Below are positions 8,313 through 16,149 of a stretch of 35,780 nt of DNA, in pieces. Below the pieces are notes generated by a model, which worked only from the letters and a program-made list of their open reading frames with translations, was not told the origin of the DNA and made no database searches. The DNA comes from H17-190 sp034435615 (lineage in GTDB: Bacteria > Chloroflexota > Dehalococcoidia > SM23-28-2 > HRBIN24), in NCBI GenBank assembly GCA_034435615.1, contig DAOTWZ010000085.1:1-35780 (forward strand), written 5' to 3'. Both the position numbers and the translations under genes were made by a program. Within the stretch, counting starts at the first letter, position 1. Each line of letters starts with the position of its first letter.

Positions 8313-9626
8313 TCATATTTCAGGCCGCTCCCCCTGGGGCCCGTCCCGGCGCGGCCCGGTGGCCCGGTAGGCCTCGTCCAGGAGCTCGACCACGTGGGCC
8401 ACCCGTCCGGGCAGGCCCCGCCGCCGCAGGCCCGCTGTCAACTGTAGCATGCAACCCGGGTTGGCGGTGGCGATGATCCTGGCCCCGGTGGCCTGCACTT
8501 CGTCCATCCTCTCCTCGAGGAGGGAGAGGGAGACGCCAGGATGGTTCAGGGAGTAGATGCCAGCGCTGCCACAGCAGCGGTCCGGGTGCTCCATCTCTAA
8601 GAGACGGAGACCGGGTATGGAGCGTAACAGGCGTCGTGGCGCCTCCTTTATCCCCTGGGCGTGAGCCAGGTGGCAGGGGTCCTGGTAGGTGACGGAGAGC
8701 TCGTAGGGGGACTGCGGGGGCTCCAGGGGGAGCTCCGCCAGTAGCTCTGTGACGTCCCTGACCAGGGAGCTGAAGCGACGGGCGCGCTCGGCGTAGGCGG
8801 GGTCGTGCTCCAGGAGATCCGCGTACTCTTTGAGGAGGGCGCCGCAGCCGGCGGCGTTGATGGCCACCACGTCCACCCCGGCGTCCAGGAAGGCGTCTAT
8901 ATTGCGCTTCGCCAGCTCCAGGGCGGTGGGGAGGTCGCCGCTGTGGGCGAAGAGGGCGCCGCAGCAGGCCTGTCCCCGGGGTGAGACGACCTCGCAGCCG
9001 TTGCGGGCCAGGACTCGCACGGTGGCCCCGTGGACTCCAGGGAACAGGTAGGGCATGACGCAGCCCAGGAAGAGGCCGACGCGCAGCCTCGCCGGGCGGC
9101 GGGGACGCGCCAGGACACCATAGCGACGGAATGGCCGGCCCGCTGGCGGGGGAGCCAGGGCCAGGAGGCGGCGGAGGGGGTGGGGGAGAGTCCGTGCCAG
9201 GCGGGCCTGCGCCCCGGGCCAGCCGGGCAGCCGCAGGGGCAGGGTGAGGAGGGCCAGCCGCTCCGGGTGGAGGACGAAGAAGCGCAGGAGGGCGGCCCGC
9301 AGCCGCCAGCTAACGGGCGCCCGCCGCCCCTGGGCCATCACCGTGGCCCGCGCCCGCTCCATGATGCGACCGAAGGGGACACCTGAGGGGCAGACCGCCT
9401 CGCAGTTGCGGCACTGGAGGCAGAGGTCCAGGTGGGAGAGAGCGACCGGCGTGGCCTCTATGCGGCCCTCCGTGATGGCCCGAATGATGTGGATACGCCC
9501 CCGCGGCGAGTCCGTCTCCAGCCTCAGGAGGCGGAAGGTGGGACAGCTCTGGAGGCAGAGGCCGCAGTGGACGCACTTGGCCAGGTCTTCCTCCCGGGGC
9601 AGGAACACGCCCTTGGACTCCGTCAC
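8313..9626 (-). CDS. glcF: Glycolate oxidase iron-sulfur subunit
   Basis: GlcF passes electrons from the flavin subunits towards the quinone pool. The 437-aa protein has two N-terminal 4Fe-4S motifs, CVHCGLCLQSCP (Cys 18/21/24/28) and CLQCRNCEAVCP (Cys 69/72/75/79). Two CCG (DUF224) domains follow, with ACCGALFAHSGD and, near the end, DPCHLAHAQG plus RCCGSAGIYSL. The chosen start is the GTG at 9626, one base after the glcE stop, because GGGGAGG lies 8 bp upstream inside the glcE end; the frame itself runs further to 9665. It is the third gene of glcD-glcE-glcF. Substrate could be glycolate, lactate or another 2-hydroxyacid. Confidence 0.87.
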   Translation of the reverse strand: MTESKGVFLPREEDLAKCVHCGLCLQSCPTFRLLRLETDSPRGRIHIIRAITEGRIEATPVALSHLDLCLQCRNCEAVCPSGVPFGRIMERARATVMAQGRRAPVSWRLRAALLRFFVLHPERLALLTLPLRLPGWPGAQARLARTLPHPLRRLLALAPPPAGRPFRRYGVLARPRRPARLRVGLFLGCVMPYLFPGVHGATVRVLARNGCEVVSPRGQACCGALFAHSGDLPTALELAKRNIDAFLDAGVDVVAINAAGCGALLKEYADLLEHDPAYAERARRFSSLVRDVTELLAELPLEPPQSPYELSVTYQDPCHLAHAQGIKEAPRRLLRSIPGLRLLEMEHPDRCCGSAGIYSLNHPGVSLSLLEERMDEVQATGARIIATANPGCMLQLTAGLRRRGLPGRVAHVVELLDEAYRATGPRRDGPQGERPEI

Positions 9627-9627
9627 C

Positions 9628-10902
9628 TCACAGCCTCCCCAGGAAGCGGCCAGGGGCAAGCACACCCCGCCCGTCCCAGCGCTCCTTGATCTGCCGCATG
9701 AGCCGCCAGGACGACGGCGGCTCGCCGAAGACGTCCAGGCCCTCCTTGAGGGCCGCCGGGCAGGAGTGGACCGTAAGTGTAGCCTCCCACTCCCGGGCCA
9801 GCCGCCGCGCTCCCTCCGCCGCCATCAGGGCGGCGGCATCGTCTATATCCTCCCAGCGAGCGTAGAGGGTGCCCACGGTGGGGAGGGCCACCAGGAGGGA
9901 GGGGGAGAGGTCGGCCAGCCGCTCCACGGCCTGGGGCAGGCGGGCTGGCAACAGGCCCCAGCGGAGGGTGAGCCCCCGCGCCGGCCCGGCGGGGGCGGCC
10001 ATCGCCTCTTCCCAGCGGTCTATGGCCCCGGCCACCGTCTCCCCTCCCAGAGAGGAGGCGAGGGACTGCAACTCCAGGGCGCTGCGCTCCACCGCCCGTT
10101 CGGTGCCGGCCAGGCGAGCCAGCAGCAGGTAGGCCCCCTCCTGGCGCTGGACGGTGGCACTCGCCAGGGCCAGGCCGCGCCGCCGTCCCTCGCGGGCGAG
10201 GCGACAGGCCCCCTCCGCCCCCTCGAAGGTGAAGAAGAGGGTTGCCTCCGCCCGCGGCCGCGGGTAGAGCTTGAAGGTGGCCTCCACGATGACGGCCAGC
10301 GTTCCCAGGGAGCCAGTATAGAGCTTGCACAGGTCATAGCCGGCCACGTTCTTGACCACCCGTCCGCCCGCCCGCGTCACCCGGCCGTCCGCCAGCACCA
10401 CCCTCATGCCGATGGTGATATCGCGGGGATGGCCCAGGGAGAGGCGGCGGGGCCCGGCCACGGCGGTGGCCAGGGTACCCCCTACGGTGGCCCGCCGGGG
10501 GTAGGGCGGGTCGAGCCCTACCATCTGGCCGTGCCGCCCCAGGCGCTCCTGAAGGGAGGCCAGGGTGATGCCGGCCTGGACGGTGGCGGTGAGGTCAGCG
10601 GGCTCATGCTCCACCACCTGGTCGAGGCGCCGCAGATCCAGGGCCAAATCGTAGCGGAGAGGGCGGTTGCCCAGGCCCATCATGGTGCCGCCGCCCCAGC
10701 AGACCACAGCCAGCCCCTCGACGTGGGCCAGGCGGAGCAGCTCGCTCACCTGCTCCACCGTGGCCGGCCGGACGGCGGCGCGGGGCTGGAGGCCGTCCAC
10801 AGCGTAGGCCGCCACGCCCTCGCCCATGACGACGGCGTCCCGATCCAGGACGTCCAGGAGCCTAGCCTCCAGGGTGCCTTCCCGCACCAACGTTGCGCTC
10901 AC
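9628..10902 (-). CDS. glcE: Glycolate oxidase FAD-binding subunit
   Basis: GlcE is the second flavin-type subunit of the complex. The 424-aa protein carries a PCMH FAD-binding domain: VRPATVEQVSELLRLAH, VVCWGGGTMMGLG, a TVQAGITLASLQ segment, ATVGGTLATAVAGPRRLSLG and the family-typical RAGGRVVKNVAGYDLCKLYTGSLGTL. The end (WRLMRQIKERWDGRGVLAPGRFLG) is also typical. The start is a GTG at 10902 placed directly after the TAG of glcD with no gap, and the stop is one base from the glcF start, so the three genes are translated as one unit. Confidence 0.87.
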   Translation of the reverse strand: MSATLVREGTLEARLLDVLDRDAVVMGEGVAAYAVDGLQPRAAVRPATVEQVSELLRLAHVEGLAVVCWGGGTMMGLGNRPLRYDLALDLRRLDQVVEHEPADLTATVQAGITLASLQERLGRHGQMVGLDPPYPRRATVGGTLATAVAGPRRLSLGHPRDITIGMRVVLADGRVTRAGGRVVKNVAGYDLCKLYTGSLGTLAVIVEATFKLYPRPRAEATLFFTFEGAEGACRLAREGRRRGLALASATVQRQEGAYLLLARLAGTERAVERSALELQSLASSLGGETVAGAIDRWEEAMAAPAGPARGLTLRWGLLPARLPQAVERLADLSPSLLVALPTVGTLYARWEDIDDAAALMAAEGARRLAREWEATLTVHSCPAALKEGLDVFGEPPSSWRLMRQIKERWDGRGVLAPGRFLGRL

Positions 10903-12354
10903 CTATATGTAGGCGTCCGGCCCCACCTTGGCGATGGCCTTCCTCATGGCGGAGGAGACCTCGCCGCAGCCCTTGTGTGTGGGGAAGACTTTGCCGGGGT
11001 TGAAGAGTCCGGCGGTGCCGAAGGCCTCCTTCAGGGCGGCCATAGCGGAGAGATCGTCCTGGCTGAAGATCCAGGGCAGATAGTCCCGCTTCTCGTAGCC
11101 CACGCCATGCTCGCCTGTGATGGAGCCTCCCGCCTCCACGCAGAGACGCATGATCTCCTCGCCGCAGTCCAGAACTCGGCGGGTGGCCCCTGGCTCCCGC
11201 TCGTCGAAGAGGAGGTTGGGGTGGAGGTTGCCGTCGCCGGCATGGAAGACGTTGGCCACCCGCAGGCCGAAGCGCTCGCACGCCTCGTAGACCCCGCGCA
11301 GCACCTGGGGGAGGCGGCTACGGGGGACGACGCCGTCCACGATGTAGTAGGAAGGGGCGAGTCGCCCCAGGGCCCCCAGGGCCGCCTTGCGACCCGCCCA
11401 CAGCCGCTCTCGCTCCTCGGGGGAGAAGCCGACTCGGAGTTCGCGGGCGCCCAGCTCCTGGCATATCCCCTGCACCGCCTGCGCCTGCTCCTGCGCCTCC
11501 TCCCGCAGCCCTTCCACTTCGATGAGGAGGACGGCGCCGGCGTCGGGCGGATAGCCGGCGTGGATGTAGGGCTCCACAGCGTCCATGGTGGCGCGGTCCA
11601 GCATCTCCAGGGCGGCGGGCAGTATCCCCTGGGCGATGATAGCGGAGACCGCCTCGCTGGCCTGGTCCACGTCGTCGAAGATGGCCAGGATAGTGATGGT
11701 GGCCTCCGGCCTGGGCAGGAGGCGCAGCACCGCCTTGGTGACGATGCCCAGCGTCCCCTCGGAGCCCACCACCACGCCCACCAGGTCATAGCCTGGTGGG
11801 TCGGGAGTGCGGCCCCCCAACCAGACCAGCTCCCCCTCCGGCGTGACGAACTCCAGGCCCAGGACGTGGTTGGTGGTGGTGCCGTAGCGCAGGCAGTGAG
11901 GGCCGCCGGCGTTCTCCGCCACATTGCCACCGATGGTGCAGGCCCGCTGGCTGGAGGGGTCCGGCGCGTAGTAGAGACCGAAGGGGGCCGCCGCCTGGCT
12001 CACCTCCAGGTTCACCACCCCTGGCTCCACCACGGCGATGCCGTTCTCCGGGTCTATCTCCAGGATGCGGTTGAGGCGTGTGGTGGCCACCACGATGCCG
12101 CCCTCGCAGGGGACGGCGCCGCCGGAGAGGCCGGTGCCGGCGCCGCGGGCCGTCACCGGGACGCCGTGGCGCCGGGCCACCCGCACCACCGCCGCCACCT
12201 CCTCCGCCGAGCCGGGGAGCACCACCGCCTCCGGCAGCGCCCGCTCGATGGTTCCATCGTACTCGTAGACGATGAGCTCCTCCGGGCGGTAGAGCACCCA
12301 CCGCTTGCCCACGATGCGCTGCAGCTCTCTGACTATGCTTCTCTCCACAGGCAT
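10903..12354 (-). CDS. glcD: Glycolate oxidase catalytic FAD subunit
   Basis: GlcD oxidises glycolate (or a similar 2-hydroxyacid) to the 2-oxoacid using FAD. The 483-aa protein has the PCMH-type FAD site (VTARGAGTGLSGGAVP, DPSSQRACTIGGNVAENAGGP, VVGSEGTLGIVTKAVLRLLP) and the C-terminal oxidase domain with NVFHAGDGNLHPN, GGSITGEHGVGYEKRDYLPW and FNPGKVFP. The ATG at 12354 has GGAAAGGGGCGAAGG upstream. It leads the glcDEF operon and is divergent from the LLM oxidoreductase across a 151-bp gap. A weak promoter (GTGCCA, 17 bp, TAGACT on the minus strand) lies in that gap. Confidence 0.9.
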   Translation of the reverse strand: MPVERSIVRELQRIVGKRWVLYRPEELIVYEYDGTIERALPEAVVLPGSAEEVAAVVRVARRHGVPVTARGAGTGLSGGAVPCEGGIVVATTRLNRILEIDPENGIAVVEPGVVNLEVSQAAAPFGLYYAPDPSSQRACTIGGNVAENAGGPHCLRYGTTTNHVLGLEFVTPEGELVWLGGRTPDPPGYDLVGVVVGSEGTLGIVTKAVLRLLPRPEATITILAIFDDVDQASEAVSAIIAQGILPAALEMLDRATMDAVEPYIHAGYPPDAGAVLLIEVEGLREEAQEQAQAVQGICQELGARELRVGFSPEERERLWAGRKAALGALGRLAPSYYIVDGVVPRSRLPQVLRGVYEACERFGLRVANVFHAGDGNLHPNLLFDEREPGATRRVLDCGEEIMRLCVEAGGSITGEHGVGYEKRDYLPWIFSQDDLSAMAALKEAFGTAGLFNPGKVFPTHKGCGEVSSAMRKAIAKVGPDAYI

Positions 12355-12505
12355 CGGCCTTCGCCCCTTTCCGGCTCCAGGCTAAGTCTAGCACCCCCTG
12401 GGCGCCTTGGCACCCTTTTGTGCTACCATACGGCCAGCCACAGTCATGCGGCCTGGAATCGGCGGGCGCTCATCGCCACGGCCCAGGCCGAGGAGGTAAT
12501 GAGAG

Positions 12506-13453
12506 ATGGAGTTCGGCGTACGGCTGCCTGGCCTCGGCGGCAGGTATACGCCGGAGGCTATCGTGCGAATGGCCCAGCGGGCCGAGGAGCTGGGCTACGA
12601 TGCCCTCTGGGCCCCCGACCACATCGTCATCCCCGTCCAGTTCGAGTCCCGCTACCCCTACTCTTACTCGGGACGCTTTCCCTTCCCGGCGGATGCCCCC
12701 TTCCCGGAGGCCCACACCCTGCTCTCCTTCCTGGCGGGCGTCACCCGGCGCGTCAGGCTGGGCACCTCGGTGATGATCATGCCCCTGCGCAACCCGGTGC
12801 TGAACGCCAAGATGCTGGCCACTCTCCAGTACCTGTCCGGCGGCCGTCTGGTGCTGGGGGCCGGCGTGGGCTGGCTGAGGGAGGAGGGGGAGGCCATGGG
12901 CGTCCCCTGGGACCACCGCGGCCAGCGCACCGACGAGCACATCCAGCTCATGCGGGCCCTGTGGACGCAGGAGGACCCGCGCTTCGAGGGACGGTTCTAT
13001 CGAATATCCGGGGTGCGCTGCGAGCCGCGTCCACCCGTCCCCCCTCCCGTCTGGGTCGGCGGGCACGGGGAGCCCGCCCTGCGGCGCGTCGCCCGCCTGG
13101 GCGATGGCTGGATCACCGCAGGCGGCACGCCGGACGAGATAGCCCCCCTGTGGCAGCAGGTGCAGCAACTGGCCCAGGAGCACGGGCGCGACCCTGCCAG
13201 CATCACCTTCGCTGTGCAGGCCCTGCTCCGCCTGCGGCCGGACGGCGGCGGCGAGGAGGCCAGCACCAGCGCCGGCGACGACCGCATCATGGCCCTGAGG
13301 GGCTCCCCTTCTCGGGTGACGGAGCTGGTGGACGAATTCCGGCGTGTCGGCGTGCAGCAACTGATACTGGTGCCCCCCTTCCGCCCCGGCCCCGAGGTGG
13401 TCCTGGAGATGCTGGAGCTCTTCGCCAGGGAGGTGCGGCCGGCCTTCGTCTGA
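12506..13453 (+). CDS. LLM-class F420-dependent oxidoreductase (luciferase-like)
   Basis: This 315-aa TIM-barrel protein belongs to the bacterial luciferase-like family, which binds F420 or FMN. It begins MEFGVRLPGLGG and shows AEELGYDALWAPDH, VRLGTSVMIMPLRNPVLNAKMLATLQYLSGGRLVLGAGVGWLREE, PVWVGGHGEPALRRVARLGDGWI and RVTELVDEFRRVGVQQLIL. The ATG has GAGGAGGT 8 bp upstream. The subgroup that uses F420 is favoured because npdG and cofE are nearby, but this is inference. The substrate is unknown. It is followed after 47 bp by a small hypothetical gene on the same strand. Confidence 0.82.
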   Translation: MEFGVRLPGLGGRYTPEAIVRMAQRAEELGYDALWAPDHIVIPVQFESRYPYSYSGRFPFPADAPFPEAHTLLSFLAGVTRRVRLGTSVMIMPLRNPVLNAKMLATLQYLSGGRLVLGAGVGWLREEGEAMGVPWDHRGQRTDEHIQLMRALWTQEDPRFEGRFYRISGVRCEPRPPVPPPVWVGGHGEPALRRVARLGDGWITAGGTPDEIAPLWQQVQQLAQEHGRDPASITFAVQALLRLRPDGGGEEASTSAGDDRIMALRGSPSRVTELVDEFRRVGVQQLILVPPFRPGPEVVLEMLELFAREVRPAFV

Positions 13454-13500
13454 CGGCCGCCCCGCTGCCCGTCCTGTGTTACCATGGCCTCCGGGGGAGT

Positions 13501-13806
13501 ATGGCGCTGCGTTTCCTGGAGGCATACCTGCGCGAAGAGCTGCGCAAGCGGGGCCGCGAGGACCTGATGGACCGGGCGGTGGACCGCATCACCTTCACCG
13601 ATGATGGCTCCACCATCTACGTCCACCTGCTGCCGCGTCCCGGCGGCTCCGCCAGAGCGGCCGGCCGTGCCTACGTCCTGGCCTGGAACGATTACGCCGA
13701 GGATCCATCGCAGCGCCTGGACTGTTACCGCTGGCTGGTGCGGGAGGCCAAGCTCAACATCCGGGACCACGTGGACGACATCGTGCGCTGGCTGGAGACG
13801 AAATGA
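13501..13806 (+). CDS. Hypothetical 101-aa protein
   Basis: The frame starts at an ATG with GGGGGAG one base upstream, a tight but plausible ribosome site, and ends in a TGA 51 bp before amrS. The protein begins with two amphipathic helices (MALRFLEAYLREELRKRGRE), then a beta-like stretch (RITFTDDGSTIYVHLLP), and ends in an acidic/aromatic helix (IRDHVDDIVRWLETK). No family is recognised. Third-position G+C and composition look like real coding sequence. The same frame runs far upstream across the antisense of the glc genes, which I take as a high-GC shadow, so only this distal part is called. Confidence 0.6.
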   Translation: MALRFLEAYLREELRKRGREDLMDRAVDRITFTDDGSTIYVHLLPRPGGSARAAGRAYVLAWNDYAEDPSQRLDCYRWLVREAKLNIRDHVDDIVRWLETK

Positions 13807-13842
13807 GGCCGGCGCCCCCGCGCCCTCGTCGCCAGAAAGGGT

Positions 13843-13848
13843 TATAAT
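13843..13848 (+). promoter_or_regulatory. TATAAT -10 box 9 bp before the amrS start (leaderless)
   Basis: A perfect TATAAT sits only 9 bp before the ATG at 13858. A start of transcription 7 or so bases after it would fall at or next to the ATG, giving an mRNA without a leader. No good -35 hexamer is seen 16-18 bp upstream and there is no Shine-Dalgarno, which fits that reading. Confidence 0.5.
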
Positions 13849-13857
13849 CTCTGTGGA

Positions 13858-14985
13858 ATGCCCAGACTCATCGGTCGAGCAGTCACCCTAGCCGAGGTCC
13901 TGGACCAGCATGTCCGGCCGGGGGAGCTGTACGAGCGGCTGGACGGGGGGAAGGTTCGTTGCTACGCCTGCGGACACCGCTGCCTCATCCCGGAGGGGCA
14001 GCGGGGCATATGCCAGGTCCGCTTCAACCGTGGCGGCGTCCTGATGGTCCCCCACAACTACGTGGCCGCCCTCCAGTGTGACCCTATAGAGAAGAAGCCC
14101 TTCTTCCACGCCCTACCGGGCGCCCTGGCCCTCACCTTCGGCATGCTGGGGTGCGACTATCACTGCCCCTACTGTCAGAACTGGGTCACCTCCCAGGCCC
14201 TGCGCGACCCCGTGGCCGGCGCCCAGCCCATGGAGCTCACCGCCCAGGAGATGCTGGAGATCGGGGAGCGCATGGGGGCGCGGGCCTTCGTCAGCTCCTA
14301 CAACGAGCCCCTCATCACCTCCGAATGGGCGGTGGAGGTCTTCCGACTGGCCAAGGCCAGGGGCCACCTCACCGCCTATGTCTCCAACGGCAACGCCACG
14401 CGGGAGGTGCTGGAATACCTGCGCCCTTGGGTGGACTGTTACAAGGTAGACCTCAAGTCCATGTCGGAGAAGAATTACCGTCGCCTGGGAGGCAAGCTGG
14501 AGAACGTCTTGGCCACCATCCGCATGGTGCACGAGATGGGCTTCTGGGAGGAGATCGTCACCCTGGTCATTCCTGGCTTCAACGACTCCGATGCCGAACT
14601 GCGGGAGGCAGCCCGCTTCATCGCCTCCGTCTCCCCGGACATCCCCTGGCACGTCACCGCTTTCCACAAGGACTACAAGATGACCGACCCCGACAACACG
14701 GATGCCCGCACCCTACTGCGGGCCGCCAGCATCGGCCGGGAGGAGGGACTGCGCTTCGTCTACGCCGGCAACCTGCCCGGGCTGGTGGAGGACTTCGAGA
14801 ACACCCGCTGCCCTGGTTGCCACGCCCTTCTCATCGAGCGCTACGGCTACCGCATCCTCCGCTACGAGGTGACGGCCGAGGGCACCTGCCCCCGCTGCGG
14901 CTACGCCATTCCCGGCATCTGGTGGCAGGGCGAGCGGCCCAGGCAGATCGCCGACATCCCCATTCCCCTCACCTACCGCTTCTGA
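13858..14985 (+). CDS. amrS: AmmeMemoRadiSam-system radical SAM enzyme
   Basis: This 375-aa cytosolic radical SAM protein of the AmmeMemoRadiSam system (PflA-like) has the cluster motif CDYHCPYC (Cys 99/103/106). It also has an N-terminal Cys set, CYACGHRC and C52, and a C-terminal four-Cys ribbon (CPGC and CPRC). Other family marks are EKKPFFH, SSYNEPLITSEWA, YVSNGNATREVLEYL, DCYKVDLKSMSEKNYR and WHVTAFHKDYKM. Its usual partners (AMMECR1 and Memo-like proteins) are not in the window, and its natural substrate is unsettled. The ATG has no ribosome site; TATAAT 9 bp upstream suggests leaderless translation. It is 285 bp from hpnC, which has its own promoter. Confidence 0.88.
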   Translation: MPRLIGRAVTLAEVLDQHVRPGELYERLDGGKVRCYACGHRCLIPEGQRGICQVRFNRGGVLMVPHNYVAALQCDPIEKKPFFHALPGALALTFGMLGCDYHCPYCQNWVTSQALRDPVAGAQPMELTAQEMLEIGERMGARAFVSSYNEPLITSEWAVEVFRLAKARGHLTAYVSNGNATREVLEYLRPWVDCYKVDLKSMSEKNYRRLGGKLENVLATIRMVHEMGFWEEIVTLVIPGFNDSDAELREAARFIASVSPDIPWHVTAFHKDYKMTDPDNTDARTLLRAASIGREEGLRFVYAGNLPGLVEDFENTRCPGCHALLIERYGYRILRYEVTAEGTCPRCGYAIPGIWWQGERPRQIADIPIPLTYRF

Positions 14986-15017
14986 GGCTCCCCCCAGCCC
15001 GTCTCCTATCCTGTCTA

Positions 15018-15045
15018 TTGACATACCACCAACCTGTCCTAGAAT
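15018..15045 (+). promoter_or_regulatory. Strong sigma70-type promoter of the hopanoid operon
   Basis: A perfect TTGACA (15018-15023), a 16-bp spacer and TAGAAT (15040-15045, 5 of 6) form the best promoter match on this side of the window. Transcription would start near 15052, leaving a leader of about 220 nt before hpnC. No gene fits in that leader. Confidence 0.65.
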
Positions 15046-15051
15046 GGACGC

Positions 15052-15270
15052 AAAGACCAGGGGAAAAGGAGGTGCTAGCGAGGTAGCGGACGGTGGGGCC
15101 ATGTGAGGGCCTGTCGCCGAGGGGGCTGGGTGGCCTGGAGACCGGACTCATCATCCTATCGTAGTTTTCCGCTTCAGCGCCCCTCTCCGACCGTTCCCCT
15201 CACGGCCCCTGTGGCGATGCCGCGGCTGTCCGACATCGGACAGGAGACCGCGAGGTGAGGGGGTAGCGGA
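15052..15270 (+). ncRNA. Structured 5' leader (possible regulatory RNA) of the hopanoid operon
   Basis: The stretch has no convincing gene but folds well by eye. GGGGCC (15095-15100) and GUGAGGG (15103-15109) pair perfectly with GGCCCC (15204-15209) and CCCUCAC (15197-15203), a 13-bp helix with a 2-nt bulge. Inside it, GAGGGG/GCUG (15119-15128) pairs with CAGC/CCCCUC (15175-15178, 15180-15185), 10 bp with one bulge. AAAAGGAGGU (15064-15073) looks like a ribosome site but only the 4-codon frame GTG CTA GCG AGG TAG follows. The hpnC ribosome site GAGGTGAGGGGG is at 15252-15263. It does not match a riboswitch class that I can name. Confidence 0.4.
15226..15243 (+). promoter_or_regulatory. Perfect 18-bp palindrome, candidate operator
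   Basis: CTGTCCGACATCGGACAG has 8-bp perfect arms around a central CA. It ends 27 bp before the hpnC start and 9 bp before its ribosome site. It could be a dimeric repressor site or, in the RNA, a small hairpin near the ribosome site. Confidence 0.45.
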
Positions 15271-16149
15271 TTGCTCAAACAGGAGCGGCGCCTGGAGGCC
15301 GACGAGGCCTTCGCCTACTGCCGCCGCCTGGCGCTCGGCCACTACGAGAACTTCACCGTGGTCACGTGGCTCCTGCCACGCGACCTATGGCCCCACATGT
15401 ATGCCATCTACGCCTACTGCCGGGGCGTGGACGATCTGGGCGACGAGGCGGACGGCGACAGGCTCTCCCTTCTGGACGAGTGGGAGGCGGAGCTGCGACG
15501 GGCCTATGAGGGACGGGCCACTCACCCCGTCTTCGTGGCCCTTCAGGAGACCATCCGCCGCTTCGATATCCCGCCCGAGCCCTTCCTCCGCCTCATAGAG
15601 GCCAACCGCATGGACCAGCGGCAGAGCCGCTATCTCACCTACGCCGACCTCCTGCACTATTGCGAACACTCTGCCAACCCGGTGGGGCACCTGGTGCTCT
15701 ACCTCTTCGGCTACCGGGACGAGGAGCGGCGCCGCCTGGCCGATGCCACCTGTACCGGCCTCCAACTGGCCAACTTCTGGCAGGACGTCTCAGTGGACTT
15801 GGAGAAGGGGAGGATATACATACCGCTGGAGGATATGGCCCGCTTCGGCTACTCGGAGGGGGAGCTGCTGGCCCGCACCTTCAACGAGAGCTTCCGGCGC
15901 CTCATGGCCTTCGAAGTGGCGCGCGCCCGGGAGCTCTTCGCCATCGGGCTCGGCCTGGCCGACAGGGTGGCCGGTCGACTGCGTCTCGACATAAAACTGT
16001 TCAACCTGGGTGGCCTGGCCATCCTGGACGCCATCGAGGCCATAGACTACGACGTCCTCCACCAGCGGCCCGTCCTCTCCCGCCGGCGCAAGGCCTGGCT
16101 GGCGCTGCGGGGGCTGCTGCCCCTTCCGGTGCGGGTGAGACGGCCATGA
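15271..16149 (+). CDS. hpnC: Squalene-forming enzyme HpnC (hydroxysqualene synthase)
   Basis: HpnC turns presqualene diphosphate into hydroxysqualene in the three-enzyme HpnCDE route. The 292-aa protein has the trans-prenyltransferase Asp motifs DDLGDE (from residue 54) and QDVSVD (171-176), plus NFTVVTWLLPRDLWPHMYAIYAYCRGVDD and NFWQDVSVDLEKGRIYIP, which separate HpnC from HpnD. The start is a TTG at 15271 with GAGGTGAGGGGG 7 bp upstream. Its stop overlaps the hpnD start by 4 bp (ATGA). It is the first gene after the strong promoter and folded leader at 15018-15270. Confidence 0.88.
   Translation: MLKQERRLEADEAFAYCRRLALGHYENFTVVTWLLPRDLWPHMYAIYAYCRGVDDLGDEADGDRLSLLDEWEAELRRAYEGRATHPVFVALQETIRRFDIPPEPFLRLIEANRMDQRQSRYLTYADLLHYCEHSANPVGHLVLYLFGYRDEERRRLADATCTGLQLANFWQDVSVDLEKGRIYIPLEDMARFGYSEGELLARTFNESFRRLMAFEVARARELFAIGLGLADRVAGRLRLDIKLFNLGGLAILDAIEAIDYDVLHQRPVLSRRRKAWLALRGLLPLPVRVRRP

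Noticed and set aside
9244..13500. Very long plus-strand open frame opposite glcFED
   Set aside because: It is antisense to three well-supported genes and has Arg/Gly/Gln-rich low-complexity content typical of high-GC shadows. Only the distal 13501-13806 part is kept.
15071..15085. Possible leader peptide after AAAAGGAGGT
   Set aside because: Only GTG CTA GCG AGG TAG follows, four codons right on top of the ribosome site.
15046..15095. GGACGCAAAG...GGTAGCGG, reminiscent of a c-di-GMP (GEMM-I) riboswitch
   Set aside because: The upstream half of the aptamer would fall in the promoter before the predicted start of transcription, and the typical CGCACAGGGCAAACC part is missing.
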